From NCBI GenBank assembly GCA_028829895.1, contig CM054183.1, positions 18,798,975 to 18,862,974 on the forward strand: DNA of 64,000 nt, in the 5' to 3' direction. Source of the DNA: Sinotaia quadrata. Its lineage: Eukaryota > Mollusca > Gastropoda > Architaenioglossa > Viviparidae. The translations under genes were made by a program, and so were the position numbers. Below, piece after piece: positions 51,851 through 64,000 of this stretch (position 1 is its first letter; every line of letters begins with the position of its first letter). The notes under the pieces were generated by a model. That model had not been told where the DNA came from. It made no database searches and saw nothing but the letters and a program-made list of their open reading frames with translations.

Positions 51851-52384
51851 CTGCAACAGTTCACATTATTCCCTGTCTTATACAAGAAATTAAAAAGAAT
51901 TCAGTCACTTTATACATAACAGTCACAATGAATGCTACACATACTTTTTCAATCATCAGTGAAAGTTTTAATCGCTGAATACTATAATACAAATGACCTT
52001 GAAACTCAGTAGACTTTCTATTTCTCAAATTAGTGGTCATCAAGATATAAATATAGCTGGCTTTAACCAAAGGGCAGAGAAAATAATTCTATTATCATAT
52101 GTATCTTCCTCTATAAGTATGTAACTATACTATATATTTATTATACTTTACATGAGTTTGTTTCATAAGCAGTAATATAATAAAATAATATGCTACCCTA
52201 ATAATTATTATCCTAATTTAAATAAGGCATGCAAGGGTGGGGTGGGGAAGTTGTTTGCGTTGATTTTGTAAGAGTGTGCCTGCTGTGAGCGAGATATTTA
52301 ACACAAGAAGAACAAGCAAATAGATCGGCTCCGTATGAGGATAGATACCTATTACTACCTGTATAAAAGAAACGATAGTGCCTG

Positions 52385-52665
52385 TGTATAATTTTTACAG
52401 CAGGTAAACTTTTGATCTCGGTCCATTGGCTGGTCTCGTTCTTGTAAATCTTAACCATTGGATAATAAAACTACTTATCAACCTAAAACCAGTTTAGGTT
52501 ACATCAGCCGGTCTAGCACATTCTTTACCTGAGCTGTTTATTTCCAACTTTGATACATAAAAATATCAGCACAAGCAGTGCCCAAGGTCGAGTCACTCTG
52601 ACATTTAACAAGATTAGAAATTGGGATAGGGTAATTTACTCTGCCACAGTTAGTATATGCGCTTG
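52385..52665 (-). repeat. R1 5'-end fragment
   Basis: The reverse complement runs from 'tgtggcagagtaaatta' through 'ggttaagatttacaagaac' and 'ccaatgg', then stops at 'tttacctgctgta'. Confidence 0.8.
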
Positions 52666-52669
52666 TTGT

Positions 52670-54180
52670 TACTAGTGACAGGATATTCTGTTAGATGGCG
52701 CTGATTGTTTATTTGGCAGTTGTCATGGCAATCATAAAAGACAGAAAGTAAATATATGCAGAAGTATTTTTAGAGTATTTCTTTCCAACAGAGTAATGAG
52801 AACGTCTTTCCTCACCAAAGATTCTTATCTCGTAATTGAAGAAGGAAAGATTATTTTTATGACAAGGAATTAAATAATATTTTAAATTCTTTTCGAGGAA
52901 AGGCTGTAGGAAATCATCTGTTGGAGCCTATTCAGAACGATATTCATAACAATAAAGCTAAAACAAAGATGACTCCTTTTAAATAGTTGTGAACCGAATA
53001 TTTTGTTTAAAACAGTATTTAACTCTGGCCTTCTATTAAAATTAGTTATGCAAGAGCACAATTACAAATTATAATTATTTATTTATATAAAAATAAGTGA
53101 AGTTATTTAAAAGTAGACTGATATGTCACTATATACGAACAAACTCGTATTACGGGTCTTGGGTGCTGTTAGGAGGAGATTGATTTTATTTGTTGGATTA
53201 TATTTGCTGCAGTGAATCCATAGACCAAAGTATGTACCCGATAATACCTTATTTGCAAGTTGCAACTGGTCGATACTAGCACTTAGAGAAGTTGACACAT
53301 TTCACCTCCTTCCCTAACATGCTGGCGTCACGGTTGTTTAAGCATTGATTTCCAATACCCGGGAGTAGAGTCTTATTTTAGGGAAACGGATCTATATTTT
53401 GCAGGCCCGGAGGTTTGACTGTGTAGTCTTAATTAAGGTGCGCAGTTGAAAAGAAGGAACGCGCATAAATATTTGACTCGGGCATGCCACTGTGTGTGGT
53501 GTGTGTGTGAACGTGTGTTTGAAAGTGCGCGCGAATGTGTTTACATGTAAACGCGTGTTAACTGGTTCTCTAACCGCTGTCGTCTTTTATAATATTTCTA
53601 CTGTCGTAGTTTTTGAGATAACACTGCATATTTTTCATCCATCAGATAATTTATTTCATTCAGGTTGTTCCTGACGTTTGATTTTAGAGAATGATGGTAC
53701 TATTTCAGTAGAATAGAAGTTACAGTCATATATGTGGTTGCACTCTGCTGTTCATAAACGGGTGTTTGGTATTTTGGTTTTCAGACAATGAACAAAGCTC
53801 AGCATTTATTAGAGAGTATCCAAAGTGGGTTCTAAATGTAATTGATTCATCGGAGAAACGTTTACGCTAATATCATTGGCTGACATTCCAAGAGAGAGTT
53901 TTCAGTTCTGGGTACAGAAAACTATACAACATAAAGATAAAAGAGCGAATTACTTTTGCAGTGGCAATATTTTCCAGTACATATTAACAGTTGACTTTTG
54001 AAATGACGAACAAAACCTCAACATTCCCTAGTTCATCTTTGTGGAAGGCAGCAGGTATTCGATTCGCTCTTGTAAAATTGGTCTTGCATATTTGCTAGAA
54101 ACTCGTATTGGTTAGGCCAAAAAAGATGTTAGCTCCGTACACAGCCACTTATCGATACCTTTCCCCACATCTCACGTGAA
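52670..54180. other. Intergenic, no gene seen
   Basis: No coding or repeat pattern beyond short frames. The segment 53205-53300 repeats 'ttgcaagttgcaactg.tcgat', which also occurs in block D2 at ~14215. Confidence 0.5.
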
Positions 54181-54185
54181 ACCTT

Positions 54186-55848
54186 TTTCCTCATCGCTCG
54201 CTCAAACACGTGACTGTATTAATCAATAATAAATAATATCGTTTCACCCACAATTGCATTGCAGTCACTCGACTTGTGAGCAAGCAAAGTGTTCAACACT
54301 GTCAACGTCCGTACAGGTTCTGTCACAGTATAAATTGTTTTATGCGGCATTTTCATCAGGTAAATAATATTTATTAGAAACGGCTCAGTTGATTTGACGG
54401 AGATAGGATAAATTGAATAAATACTTCTTAAAATTGACGTATTACACATACAAATACATAAAACTGAAAATGTCTCAAAATATGTAATTTTTCAAGGATA
54501 TTTCGTCTGTACTATTTATTTAAAGTAGTAAATATCTAGCAACTGACAACTGTTTTAGCTACATCTTTAAACTCTCTCTAATGTAAACATATTGTTATTA
54601 GTTAATGAATAGTGTGTCCAGGTATTAATGTCGGGGATAAGCTCTTCTTATCAAAATTATTGGAATATATAATTTTAAATCATGTATGTTTTAAGTATGT
54701 GGAAGTTCACAATTTAAATTAGAAATTACAAAGATTCGTAAATTATATATCTACCTGATCTCTAGTCGAAAGAGTTTCCGCTAATCATCGTAACACTCAT
54801 TTATTGCCGACGAAATTGGACAGTTAGTCTTCATGTGTGTTGTTTGAACTAAACCCTGAACACAAGTGTTGAGTAGGAAAGACATTTGTATGGATCAATC
54901 AAAAAATAATTGCATGGAGATGAAACTCTTCTTTCAAATGTTAAACTAATATTGAAAATCTATAAATAAAATAAAACTCAAGGAAAAGTGTGTATCTTTG
55001 TAAAAGGTTCTATAGGATTTTTTTAAAAAGCATTATCTAACTTTGACATAAAATTAAAATAATTTCTGCACGCATATTTACTAAAACATAATTAGTTATT
55101 CATATCAAAATAAGTACATATACCGGTTCACTGCATCACACTTTAACTACAAGAACGCACACACATACATATACATATAAAAATGTCATTGTGTATTTTC
55201 TAAATAATAGATTTTAAAGTGTGTGTGTGTGTAGTGGTATTTGTTTTATTTTATTGTTATTGTAAAGCGATATACCCGATATTTTCGTATTTGCAACTGA
55301 TCGATAATTGCTGTCAGTGTCATAGTTATTGTGTTTCTCATGACAACGTGCTGACGTCATGGCTCTTTTGTCAGTGAGCTTCAGTAAGCGGTCAACAGAC
55401 AAACGTGCAGGTTTAAGAGAACGGATCTATATTCGCAGTGATGAGTGTAACGTGCAGTTTTACTGCTGGTGTGCACTGAGAAATATGCTTGAATAAATAA
55501 GTAGATTTTTGTGTGTCGCTGTGCTTGTATATGTATTAATGCGCGCGCATTTGTATATATAATTAGGTTCATTAACAACTTCCGTCTGTGGAAAGTTTTC
55601 CCACTTACGTGCCACGCATCCGACCTTAAGCCAGCTCTGCCACATTTCTCATCCATCAGACATTTTATTTTATGTTCAATTTTTCTGAATTTAAATTTGA
55701 GAGAAGTACGATATTCTTGTCACAAGAACAAAGTTAGAGATATGCCAAAGAACAAAGTGGCAGGGACTGAGAAGATAATGCTGTAAAAAAAAATGAAAAT
55801 GGAGTGCGCGAGTGTTCTCTGTAACCTATATTCCAGTGATATCATGAC
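54186..55848. repeat. Segmental duplication block D2, copy 2 (partner at 13150-14727)
   Basis: Direct-orientation copy with small indels, e.g. an extra 'taaagtagtaaatatctagc' at ~54521 and a shortened GT tract at ~55218. Confidence 0.9.
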
Positions 55849-56254
55849 AATTTTAAGACAATAAAGCGGTAGAGCTTATGCATCCTAGAATAACTTGATC
55901 ACATTATTTTCAATCATTGACGTCGGAAATGGAGTTAAATGTAAATATATATATATAATTTCATCAAAGCATCATATACATATTTCAGATTTGGTTAAAT
56001 GCTAAATATTGTGTAGTTTGTCTGGATAAATTTATATTGTTAAATACGTTTTTATTTCTTCTTATTGAACATACGCCCTTCTTGGTTATATATTCAGTAC
56101 AAAAAGGTTTTCGCCATGGAAGTGTGGGCTTGCGTAATAATTAGAATTCGGACATATAGAAACATTTGAAACGTGGATGCGTTACCACGGTATATTGGAA
56201 ATATGCCAGGTCGGTGTTATCTTAAAGTATCTAGTTACAATACATCGTTTAACA

Positions 56255-57645
56255 TTGGGTAGTGTGACCCCCACACCACTTAGTTAATGGTTATGATTAT
56301 TATTAATTCATTAATTGTCCATAACTAATTACAAGTGATGAGAATCTTAATTTAAATTATATAATTCTCCAGCAGACACCACTCGTCTCTCCCACCTGGA
56401 GGATATGCGGGCGCTGCAAACATTTTCTCTCTTCCACCACATAAAAGACAAACATTTACCGTCACACAATATCCCTGTAGGTGGAAAACTTACTTCAGGC
56501 GAAGACAAATCCGTCTTTAATCTATATTTAGCGAGCCCCCATCCACCCACTTTCTTCTCCAACATAAGGTTGTCATATGTGTAAGAAGGTCAATAAATTT
56601 ATTAAATCAACAGTCATTTATACATATGACAAATGCATTGAAATGGATTACATGACATCAATATTTCCATGAAACCACATATGAATAATTTCTGTATTTA
56701 TACAGTCTTATATTCTAAATACAATTCAACAATAGTGTCAATCAGATGATAGAGAACTAAAATGGAGTTATAAGCTTAATACATGCAATATAATGGTTTT
56801 TATAACATGAATTAAGCACCATCTCAATAGTCTTTCACGCGCTTATTCAACAACAGTCACAAGTTTATTTTCTATCATCAACTCCACATGTCTCTTTCCA
56901 CACACATCGAAAACACTGATTTGCTGTTTATTCTCTCGAGCTAACATTGGCGCTTCATTCACCTTTCCAGTTTGTTCAATCAGAATAACAATTGCAGCAA
57001 CCCTGGTAACTTCTCTGTACCAGAAATTGTTTGATGTAGCCAGCATACTTTGCCACCTTACATCAATGGATTGTAGCGTGTTCTCCACACTAGAAATTGT
57101 TGATGCAATGCAAACCAATTCCATATGGGTGAGTAGTAGAGAATTATATTCTCTAACCAATTGAATTTGGTATGGCAAGAAGTCTGTTTATGAAAGTTGG
57201 CTGTTAGCTTATGGTGTGTTAACTGTTTGAGAGAGAAAAAAATATTTCGTGCATTTTTGCTATTAATATGTTATACTTAAGTTTTACGCGAGATGTATTA
57301 TGTGAGTAGACTTCTATTTCTGAAAATTGTGAACATTGATGCTTATATATGGTATGCTAAACACTTGACATTGTTTCTAGTGAACCTGATCATAAACTAT
57401 TATGCTGTATTTATTATGTTGTATGCGTGTATCGAGCTAATAAATACTGTTGAAGTGAACTGTAAGTTGAGACTTGAATGTAAGAAAGAATGGAATTAAA
57501 AGGGGAGAAACTTCAACTTAGCGTTTGTTCCCTGATTATATTTTTGCAGGGAAAAAGCAGCCTTTCCTCGTATTATCTGAATCTCCTGGTTACAATGATT
57601 ACAAGCCTCTACGACCGTGATAAATGCGAGAGTTGACTACTGCAG
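56255..57645. repeat. R1 repeat, head-to-head rearranged copy (partner at 14735-15900)
   Basis: 56255-57085 is R1 3' half in reverse complement, including its true 3' end 'cacttagttaatggttatga'. 57090-57640 is the 5' half in forward orientation. The copy near 14.7 kb lacks the 56255-56515 part. Confidence 0.75.
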
Positions 57646-57672
57646 ATAGATAGATAGATAGATAGATAGATA
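57642..57672. repeat. (GATA)n microsatellite
   Basis: Short GATA tract at the same place as the longer one at 15928, consistent with block duplication. Confidence 0.9.
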
Positions 57673-58172
57673 CATAGTTAGATAGTTGCTTACATGCATG
57701 AGGGCGTGCATGGGTGAGTGAGTGATTGCTTGAGAGAATATAAAATTATAAATAAAGTGAGGAAAGATGACTGTGTATTTGACTAGAATGAATAGAAATA
57801 ATTGTTGCAAAATTGTCTTAATGAATGTTTTAGTAGAAATAAGAATATGTTGATTTCAAATACAGAGGTTATCAAATAGAAGATGTTCATTTATATGATA
57901 CACATACACACAAACAAACACACGCAAACAAGCACACACACAAAATTATATATATGTACAATATATGTTTGCCTCTGTTCTCTACAATCTTGCTTCTGGG
58001 TTGCATTTAATATTTAAACTTGCGTTGTAAGCGTATTTCCTCTGTATCTAAGACAATGAGAAAAAGGGAGAGAAGACATACATGTCAAACGTCTTTATTG
58101 ATTGCATTTGATTAATCCCAAGGCCTTTTAAAGTTGGGGAGTGAACTGGTGGCAAAGTTATGGAAACGTCAG

Positions 58173-58200
58173 AGAGAGAGAGAGAGAGATGGGGGGGGGG
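58173..58200. repeat. (GA)n followed by G run
   Basis: AG dinucleotide run ending in ten Gs. Confidence 0.9.
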
Positions 58201-58274
58201 TTAATGAGAGAAAAAGTGTCTATACAATGTACACAGTAAAAATTTGTAATTAAGAAAAATATTAAATGTTGTAG

Positions 58275-59475
58275 CGCATAAAATATATAAATAAAGGGTG
58301 GGGTCTTTCCATAAACCTCCTTCTCCAGAGATTGCATGGGGCATATCGTGTTAGGATATGTTTGGTTCTCATTATTTTTTGTATCATGACCAGAACAGGA
58401 TGATCACTTATTAGCGAAATCTCTCCCTTCTCCAAAGGGGGTGAGTATATAAGATACTTTTGCTTTCTAAAACATAATTTACAATAATAAATTAATTACG
58501 TCGGATTAATATAGGATGAAATTAATATTATTCTTATTCTGCATATACAAAATGGCTTAATGTCTCTCCACTCTCTTAAATTAACAATACACGTTGCTGT
58601 CCACCTAGCCTGTATTTATCTTCTTTTATATATTTAGGTATTATTTGCTCTTTAGTTCCAACTGTAAGGAGAGAAAATAATATAAAAATGTATCTTGATT
58701 GTTTGTTGCAGCAGTCTTCCAACAGTTATTTCCCTTTTGCCAAAATTCATTACACCATGAATGTGTTGACAGGGTTGCTTTTTGATCACCCTTCTCTCAC
58801 TCTCCATTTCAGCATCTCTAGTAAATCACGCATGACTGCTTTCTTCCTAAAATCTTGGCTTAATATACATGACTCTCAATTGGAACGCAATCAACTTTTT
58901 CAAACACTTTGATAATCCTTTTTCTAGTGCTGGGACTTTCACAAAAGAAAACCTCTAGTAGGTCTCTCCCGAACTTAAACAGTCCAGCCCCAGCCTCAAA
59001 GCACCGGAAACAGAGATCTACAACTGCAATATAATATACAATGAGCAATTATTATGAAGTTAACAGTTACATTATTTTATCATAGTAATTTATCAAGCCG
59101 CTATGACCAAAAGTGCAAATATTAATAATCATTCTTAATTATCTATCTCCCACCAATGCATAAACAAACTCAAATCGTATACATTTCAATCTAAATGCAG
59201 AATAGTTCTTATGATTTTGTATATGTTCATACTTCACCCTAACAGAAAAAATATATTTACCTCTCAGCTTCAACCATATTACACAATGAATAAATTATTG
59301 CCATATATTTTTGCTCTTTTACAGATACAAAATCTCTCACAACTTCTACTGCAGACAAAAGAATAGACAGTGATCAGCCTCTGCCTGTGACGTTTTCTTT
59401 CTGCAGCAAACTTCTTAGAGTAAGGAAACCAAGGTTCATAGTGTGAATCACTTTTACTGCCACGTGACTACTTAA
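58275..59475. repeat. Segmental duplication block R5, copy 2 (partner at 28922-29905)
   Basis: Direct-orientation match. This copy lacks the AC tract and has extra sequence around 58690-58790 and 58920-59040. Confidence 0.85.
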
Positions 59476-59639
59476 TGAGACGCTATCCTGTGCTAACTAA
59501 CATTACTGTCAGTCCATCAATACTTATGCTTATATCATGCCCTTGCATTTCTTTCTCTTCCCTCACATATCTCACATCTTAGATATTTTTCATAATTTCA
59601 TTCATAATTTCATTCATAATTATCACTTCTTTCACAATA

Positions 59640-59780
59640 CTTTTGTGGTCTGGAAGCATTAGACCATATACTATTATAAGAGGTTTTGCTCTACCTATTG
59701 GCCATATAAAATGTTCTGCCATTTCATCTACAATAGCCAGTCTTACTTTCTTCTTCATCCAAGAAAAAGCCAGTGCAGAG
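59640..59780. repeat. Repeat relic, inverted partner at 28300-28440
   Basis: Reverse complement contains 'cttggatgaagaagaaagta', 'tatatggccaataggta' and 'aaacctcttataatag'. Confidence 0.6.
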
Positions 59781-60049
59781 AAATATCACTTTAATGATCT
59801 CTCATCGACAATTTCATATCTGAAGAAAATGAACGAAGTTCGGTGGAGAAGGGTACAGGGAGAAATTTCACTTCAAGAAAATATGAACAAGAAGTTTCCA
59901 AATCCTCTTAAAACATTTGATCTCTAAGAATACTATTAGAACTCCGAGACGTAAAAGCATCACTAACAGTTAATGAGTCATGAGAAGAGTCAATGTAATA
60001 ATAAAATCAACAACGATGACGACGACAATGATGGTGCCGATGACAACGA

Positions 60050-60800
60050 TGATGATGGAAGCAGAAAGACTCCGGATTATACCAGACACCACAAAGAAAC
60101 ATGAAAGAAGTCAAGAAACAAAAAATAAACAAACAATTGGAGTATAAAAAAAGAAGCATGACGGCTGCAAGAAACAATGCTCTAACAACGCCCATTCATA
60201 ATGCAAATAAATTACTAACACATCTCCCCACAAGAGATGCCCTAGAACCCAGTAGTCTAATGTATGTCACAGCAAAAATAAAGGAAGTTCAAACAAAGAA
60301 TAAATCAGAATCACAAGTGAAGAGAGCAGAAAACATAATATAGTGCACTAGGAAAGAAATAAGCCAAATGACCGCAGCAATACATGATAAATGAAAACTG
60401 AACGTGACATTAGAAATACCACCACAATTTCAGAAATAGTCAGATCGCATCAGAAGATGCAAAACAAAGACTATATTCAAAACTGAACCCGGAACATTAT
60501 ACTAAAATTCCATAGAAAAGTCTAGAACAACGGATTCCAAACTTTCAGGACACCAGGACTTTTTGAGAAAATATTTGGAATAATCCAATTTCGCATAATA
60601 CCTCAGCAACATCACAATCACCGAGAAACATACTAAGTAAGTATAAACATACTGAGTAAGAAAGATGGCAAACTGGAAGTCTTCAGGCCTAGACCAAAAA
60701 CAAATGTTGTGGTTGAAACGTATTACATTCTTATGCGTTAGATTAGCTATGCAACTGTAAGATATACTATAACCAGAACTCTTGCTACCTAGGTGGTAAA
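60050..60800 (+). mobile_element. Decayed non-LTR retrotransposon fragment (N-terminal RT region)
   Basis: Broken frames. 60668-60757 reads NWKSSGLDQKQMLWLKR and resembles the conserved WKxPGxDxIxNFWLK block just before reverse transcriptase motifs in LINE-type elements. The upstream frame 60101-60343 includes NKLLTHLPTRDALE…AKIKE. It is probably of the same broad class as the relic at 3.7-4.3 kb. Many stops show it is dead. Confidence 0.5.
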
Positions 60801-61730
60801 AGGAAAAACAAGTCTGATAATGAAAGATCCAAGAACAGCTTCAGTATTATTTCTGCAACTGGCAGCTCTCACAAGATACGTCACGATGGTAGACGCTCAA
60901 TAGGACAAATGAATTACATCAAAGTAGGCACGTAAAGATTTAAGAAGAAAGACTGAAACGTCGATAAATGCAGATTCTAAACATATTGCAAATTACTACA
61001 TTAATAAATACTTAATTTGGCTCATGCTTCTGCAACAAATAAAAGTTAGACGTGTTTAAAATAATTTAACATTCTTAATAAAACATAACCCTTCACACAA
61101 TGCACAGACGCCTTTACCTTTTCCAGCCAAGGGTCTTCTTAGTTCCTTTTACAAACCAAAATTACAGAGAGGGATTTACTCTTCAACGCTCATCCAAAGA
61201 GTCGTTTGCAGAGAGTAAAGAATAGGATTTATAACCCTGGTTTTCTTAGACTTGAAAAACGCCCATCTGGAAATTACCTAGACTCACTCTTTGACTCAAA
61301 TCAAATTTAAAACTCCATCTAGATCTAATTAATATGTGTGACTTTCTCACATCTTCCACACCACATCTGTCAGCCCACATATAACTTATCTAAAAAAAAG
61401 TTCACTGTTACATCAGTCTAAAAGTTGCATAATACTTAACCAGGTCAAAATCAAGACTATACTTAGTCTAGCGTTCTCACAAAAAAATAAAATAGGCCTA
61501 CCCCACGGCTACTACTCTATGCGCACGCATTCACTCAGCTTATCTCTCTCTCCACTCCTGTCCATTCTAGACTTTCACTTCAGAAATAAACTTTATACAA
61601 TATTTCCAAATCATACAAATTACAAATAGGTCTAATTTAAAAATTATAGAACAAAATATGACCATCTATCTAAAAATATATGGGAGAATTTACATCATAT
61701 CACATTTCATAACACTTCCAACTCACATTC
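60800..61730. other. Intergenic, no gene seen
   Basis: A-rich sequence, possibly a continuation of the decayed retroelement. No clear motif. Confidence 0.45.
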
Positions 61731-61734
61731 TAAA

Positions 61735-64000
61735 TTAATGTATGCTAAGGCCAGACATGTACAAAGGATACTATTGCATGCAAATGTACTGAACGATGGA
61801 AATAAATGTACAGTGAGAGGCCAAGTTACTGACAGTAAGTATACAGCATTACTAAGTCATCATCATTCTAATTTAGAAAACAAATAATAATAATGTTACG
61901 CATCAAGGGAATTTGATATATATGTGTAGAGTAGATAATGCAAACAGACACACTGAGGACATTTCTTTAATTAAAGTTGAAACACACACAGAATTCTTTG
62001 ATGAGCCACTGCAAAGCCAGTCAGGTATTTTGCGGTGTAAAAAATCGTATTCAGCATTTTAGGCAGTCAAACTTTGATCTCAAAGTAGGATTAGAGATTC
62101 AAAGTCGAGTCAAGCTACCGAAGCAATCACGCAACCAGGTGCTCGAGCAGACGCACGGAGAGGGGGTGCATATGCTACGTAATAATATGCACCGTCAAAA
62201 GGACACGACGCCATTGAAACTCAGGGTCGGGCAGCTTCTAAAGGCACCAGCCTTGCACTCGCAGAGCAGCCTTTTTAGTCGCTCAACTGAGACTAAAGTA
62301 CAATGAGTTAGACAAGGGATGGGAGATTAGAGCGTAGGACCCAATTTTCGCATAAATACCCCCACTGTCGGCAGGATGTGCATTCAAACAGACAAGATAG
62401 AGCTGCAGAATCTATTGTTGTAAGACAAGTAACGCTTGGAGGGGAGGTAACCTATAGGTCACTCTCGACCGCAAGACAAAGACAATGTCGGTGACTTATT
62501 AATTGGACTGAATGGGAGAATCTTATCTGTATATAATTTAAGGATAATTATTCAGATAGAGATTGACAGTTAATTAATCAGGAACTTGGAACGTTGCCAC
62601 AATATGTACTTTCATGCTCTTCACTATTTAATTAAAATGACAGCAGGTGTTTCAAATACAACGAAAGGCAGAAAAAAAAGACTATTACTACATAATGTCC
62701 TTAGAGTTAAGATTTGTTCATTTTAATGTCATCATTGATAATAATGTTCGAGGTATTCAGTGGAAACTTACTGGTATATATTATTTATCCAGAAAAGGAA
62801 CTTTTTACTTCACTCAGTGTGGTTTGGAAGTCGGTTTGACACGAGATCTTGTCCATGATGAAGTTTACAGGTTCCAACCAACAGTTAGAAAAAATATAGA
62901 AAGTGCACTAGAAATAGGTGGTACGCCTTTTGTCGACCACTGTTGATGTGATGTTTGTAGTTACCACCACGAGGAGTAGAGAGCCAGTCTCCGCAAACAG
63001 CAATGGTGCTAAATGAATAGCAATCAAAATTTTTAACTTGCACCGAAAGCCGGAGAACGAGGGTCTTTACATCTGTAATCACGCCTCCCTACAATATTCA
63101 TTATAGTGCCTCTTTGCGATTGTTATCATATTAATAGTCCACGTTTCTCTATGTGGGAGGGGGGATTCGCCCTGGAGGCCTTAGAAGTATCACAAACATA
63201 TCAAATCCAGGGGTAAACCACGCCTCCCTGCAAACTTCAACTTTCTGTCTCTCTCTCTCTCTTTCCTTTCGGCCTTCAATCGGCGTCAAACGGACACAGA
63301 AACAAACACTGTCTCTTTGTTTTATTTCTTTATTAAAGAATTAAAAAGAAAATGTGAGAATATTTAATGGCAATGTCTGCGTGAAATGACCAATAAAATA
63401 TCAGATGCTGTAAAAGGAATGTATATTTATAATTATCGCCCCAGATTTTAATGTAACTAATCTTACTGTCAGTCTGACACTATCAAAAGTTTTAAAATTT
63501 GGGACTTTATACTGGGTATAAAGGCTTTAATAGGAGACCCTATACCACACTATGCCACACTGACAGTTGTCCCGTAAAATTTCCTTGATTCAACAGTTCT
63601 ACTGTTTATATAACAAAATATATCAGTTTATTTTTAACATGTTTTGCAGTCTTAATTGTTCGTGACAACATGCCAATGGCCATTAATTTTCGAGTAATGA
63701 CAACTTTAAGAATGACATCAATACAAAAATACATCTTGATATTTATCTGTGTATGCATGATTGTTTGAATATATATGTCGTATTAAATTAGTTATGTCAA
63801 ATTGTCAAAACAACAACCGTTCTTTCTGAGAACACACTATAATATAAACTTTAATTATATTTTATCTCCTCTTTCTTACACACATATTGTATCCTCTCTT
63901 TCGTTTAGAAATATCAAGTAAACATTTTTATACACCTACAATGACTTCTAATGGAGACCCTATTCCTAGTTCTGCTGGTGGAAGCGGTGCCTCTCAAGAA
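61735..64000 (+). repeat. Segmental duplication block D1, copy 2 (partner at 33110-34720)
   Basis: Two matching parts, 61735-61850 and 62622-64000, flank an extra ~760 bp. That insert carries the inverted copy of 32580-33065. The copy runs into a deaminase first exon at the window edge. The frame 62647-62946 (99 aa) is open here but broken by stops and indels in copy 1. Confidence 0.9.
63941..64000 (+). CDS. First exon of a fourth dCMP deaminase-like gene (truncated by window end)
   Basis: ATG at 63941 begins MTSNGDPIPSSAGGSGASQE, closely matching the start of gene A ([16 protein letters not shown]). It is preceded by the same 'tttag|aaatatcaagta' acceptor context as gene A. Only 20 codons are visible, so whether its active site is intact cannot be told. 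Confidence 0.8.
   Translation, partial: MTSNGDPIPSSAGGSGASQE

Overview
The window is animal nuclear DNA. It is AT-rich, full of microsatellites (above all TATC/GATA, AC/GT and CT tracts) and full of dispersed repeats. Its genes are split by spliceosomal introns with GT..AG boundaries. The gene families (TRIM-type RBCC with a C1q domain, dCMP deaminase, non-LTR retrotransposons) and the microsatellite style would fit a mollusc, perhaps a cephalopod. That is an inference and the sequence does not prove a species. Only a few percent of the window is coding. Most long open frames are microsatellite translations or chance.

Layout. 1-6.4 kb (+): the 3' part of a TRIM-like gene whose exons encode the end of a RING finger, a B-box, a long coiled coil and a C-terminal C1q domain. 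A decayed antisense retrotransposon tail lies in its last intron. 6.4-34.5 kb: no recognised host gene, but microsatellites, several duplicated blocks and many copies of a ~1.6 kb dispersed repeat (called R1 here). 34.6-51.9 kb: a cluster of three dCMP deaminase-like genes. Gene A (+, 34615-40674) has five exons. Gene B (+, exons from 41724 to 48515) has no first exon that I can find. Gene C (-, exons from 51850 down to 49201) has no visible 5' exons. B and C converge. 54.2-64 kb: a colinear, more compact second copy of blocks that precede gene A (13.15-14.73, 14.74-15.9, 28.9-29.9 and 33.1-34.7 kb). It ends with the first exon of a fourth deaminase gene at 63941, cut by the window edge. The cluster is therefore a tandem array that probably continues to the right.

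Main biology. Gene B keeps the zinc/catalytic signature of dCMP deaminase (HAE and PCNEC). Genes A and C have both lost it in the same way: HAE has become YAA and PCxxC has become PSxxC. Yet across the 11-residue core [11 protein letters not shown] they differ at seven codons, all synonymously. This suggests an old duplicated, catalytically dead subfamily kept by purifying selection beside an apparently active enzyme. The RING/B-box/coiled-coil/C1q architecture at the left edge is the second unusual item. Splice phases join all of its visible exons without conflict.
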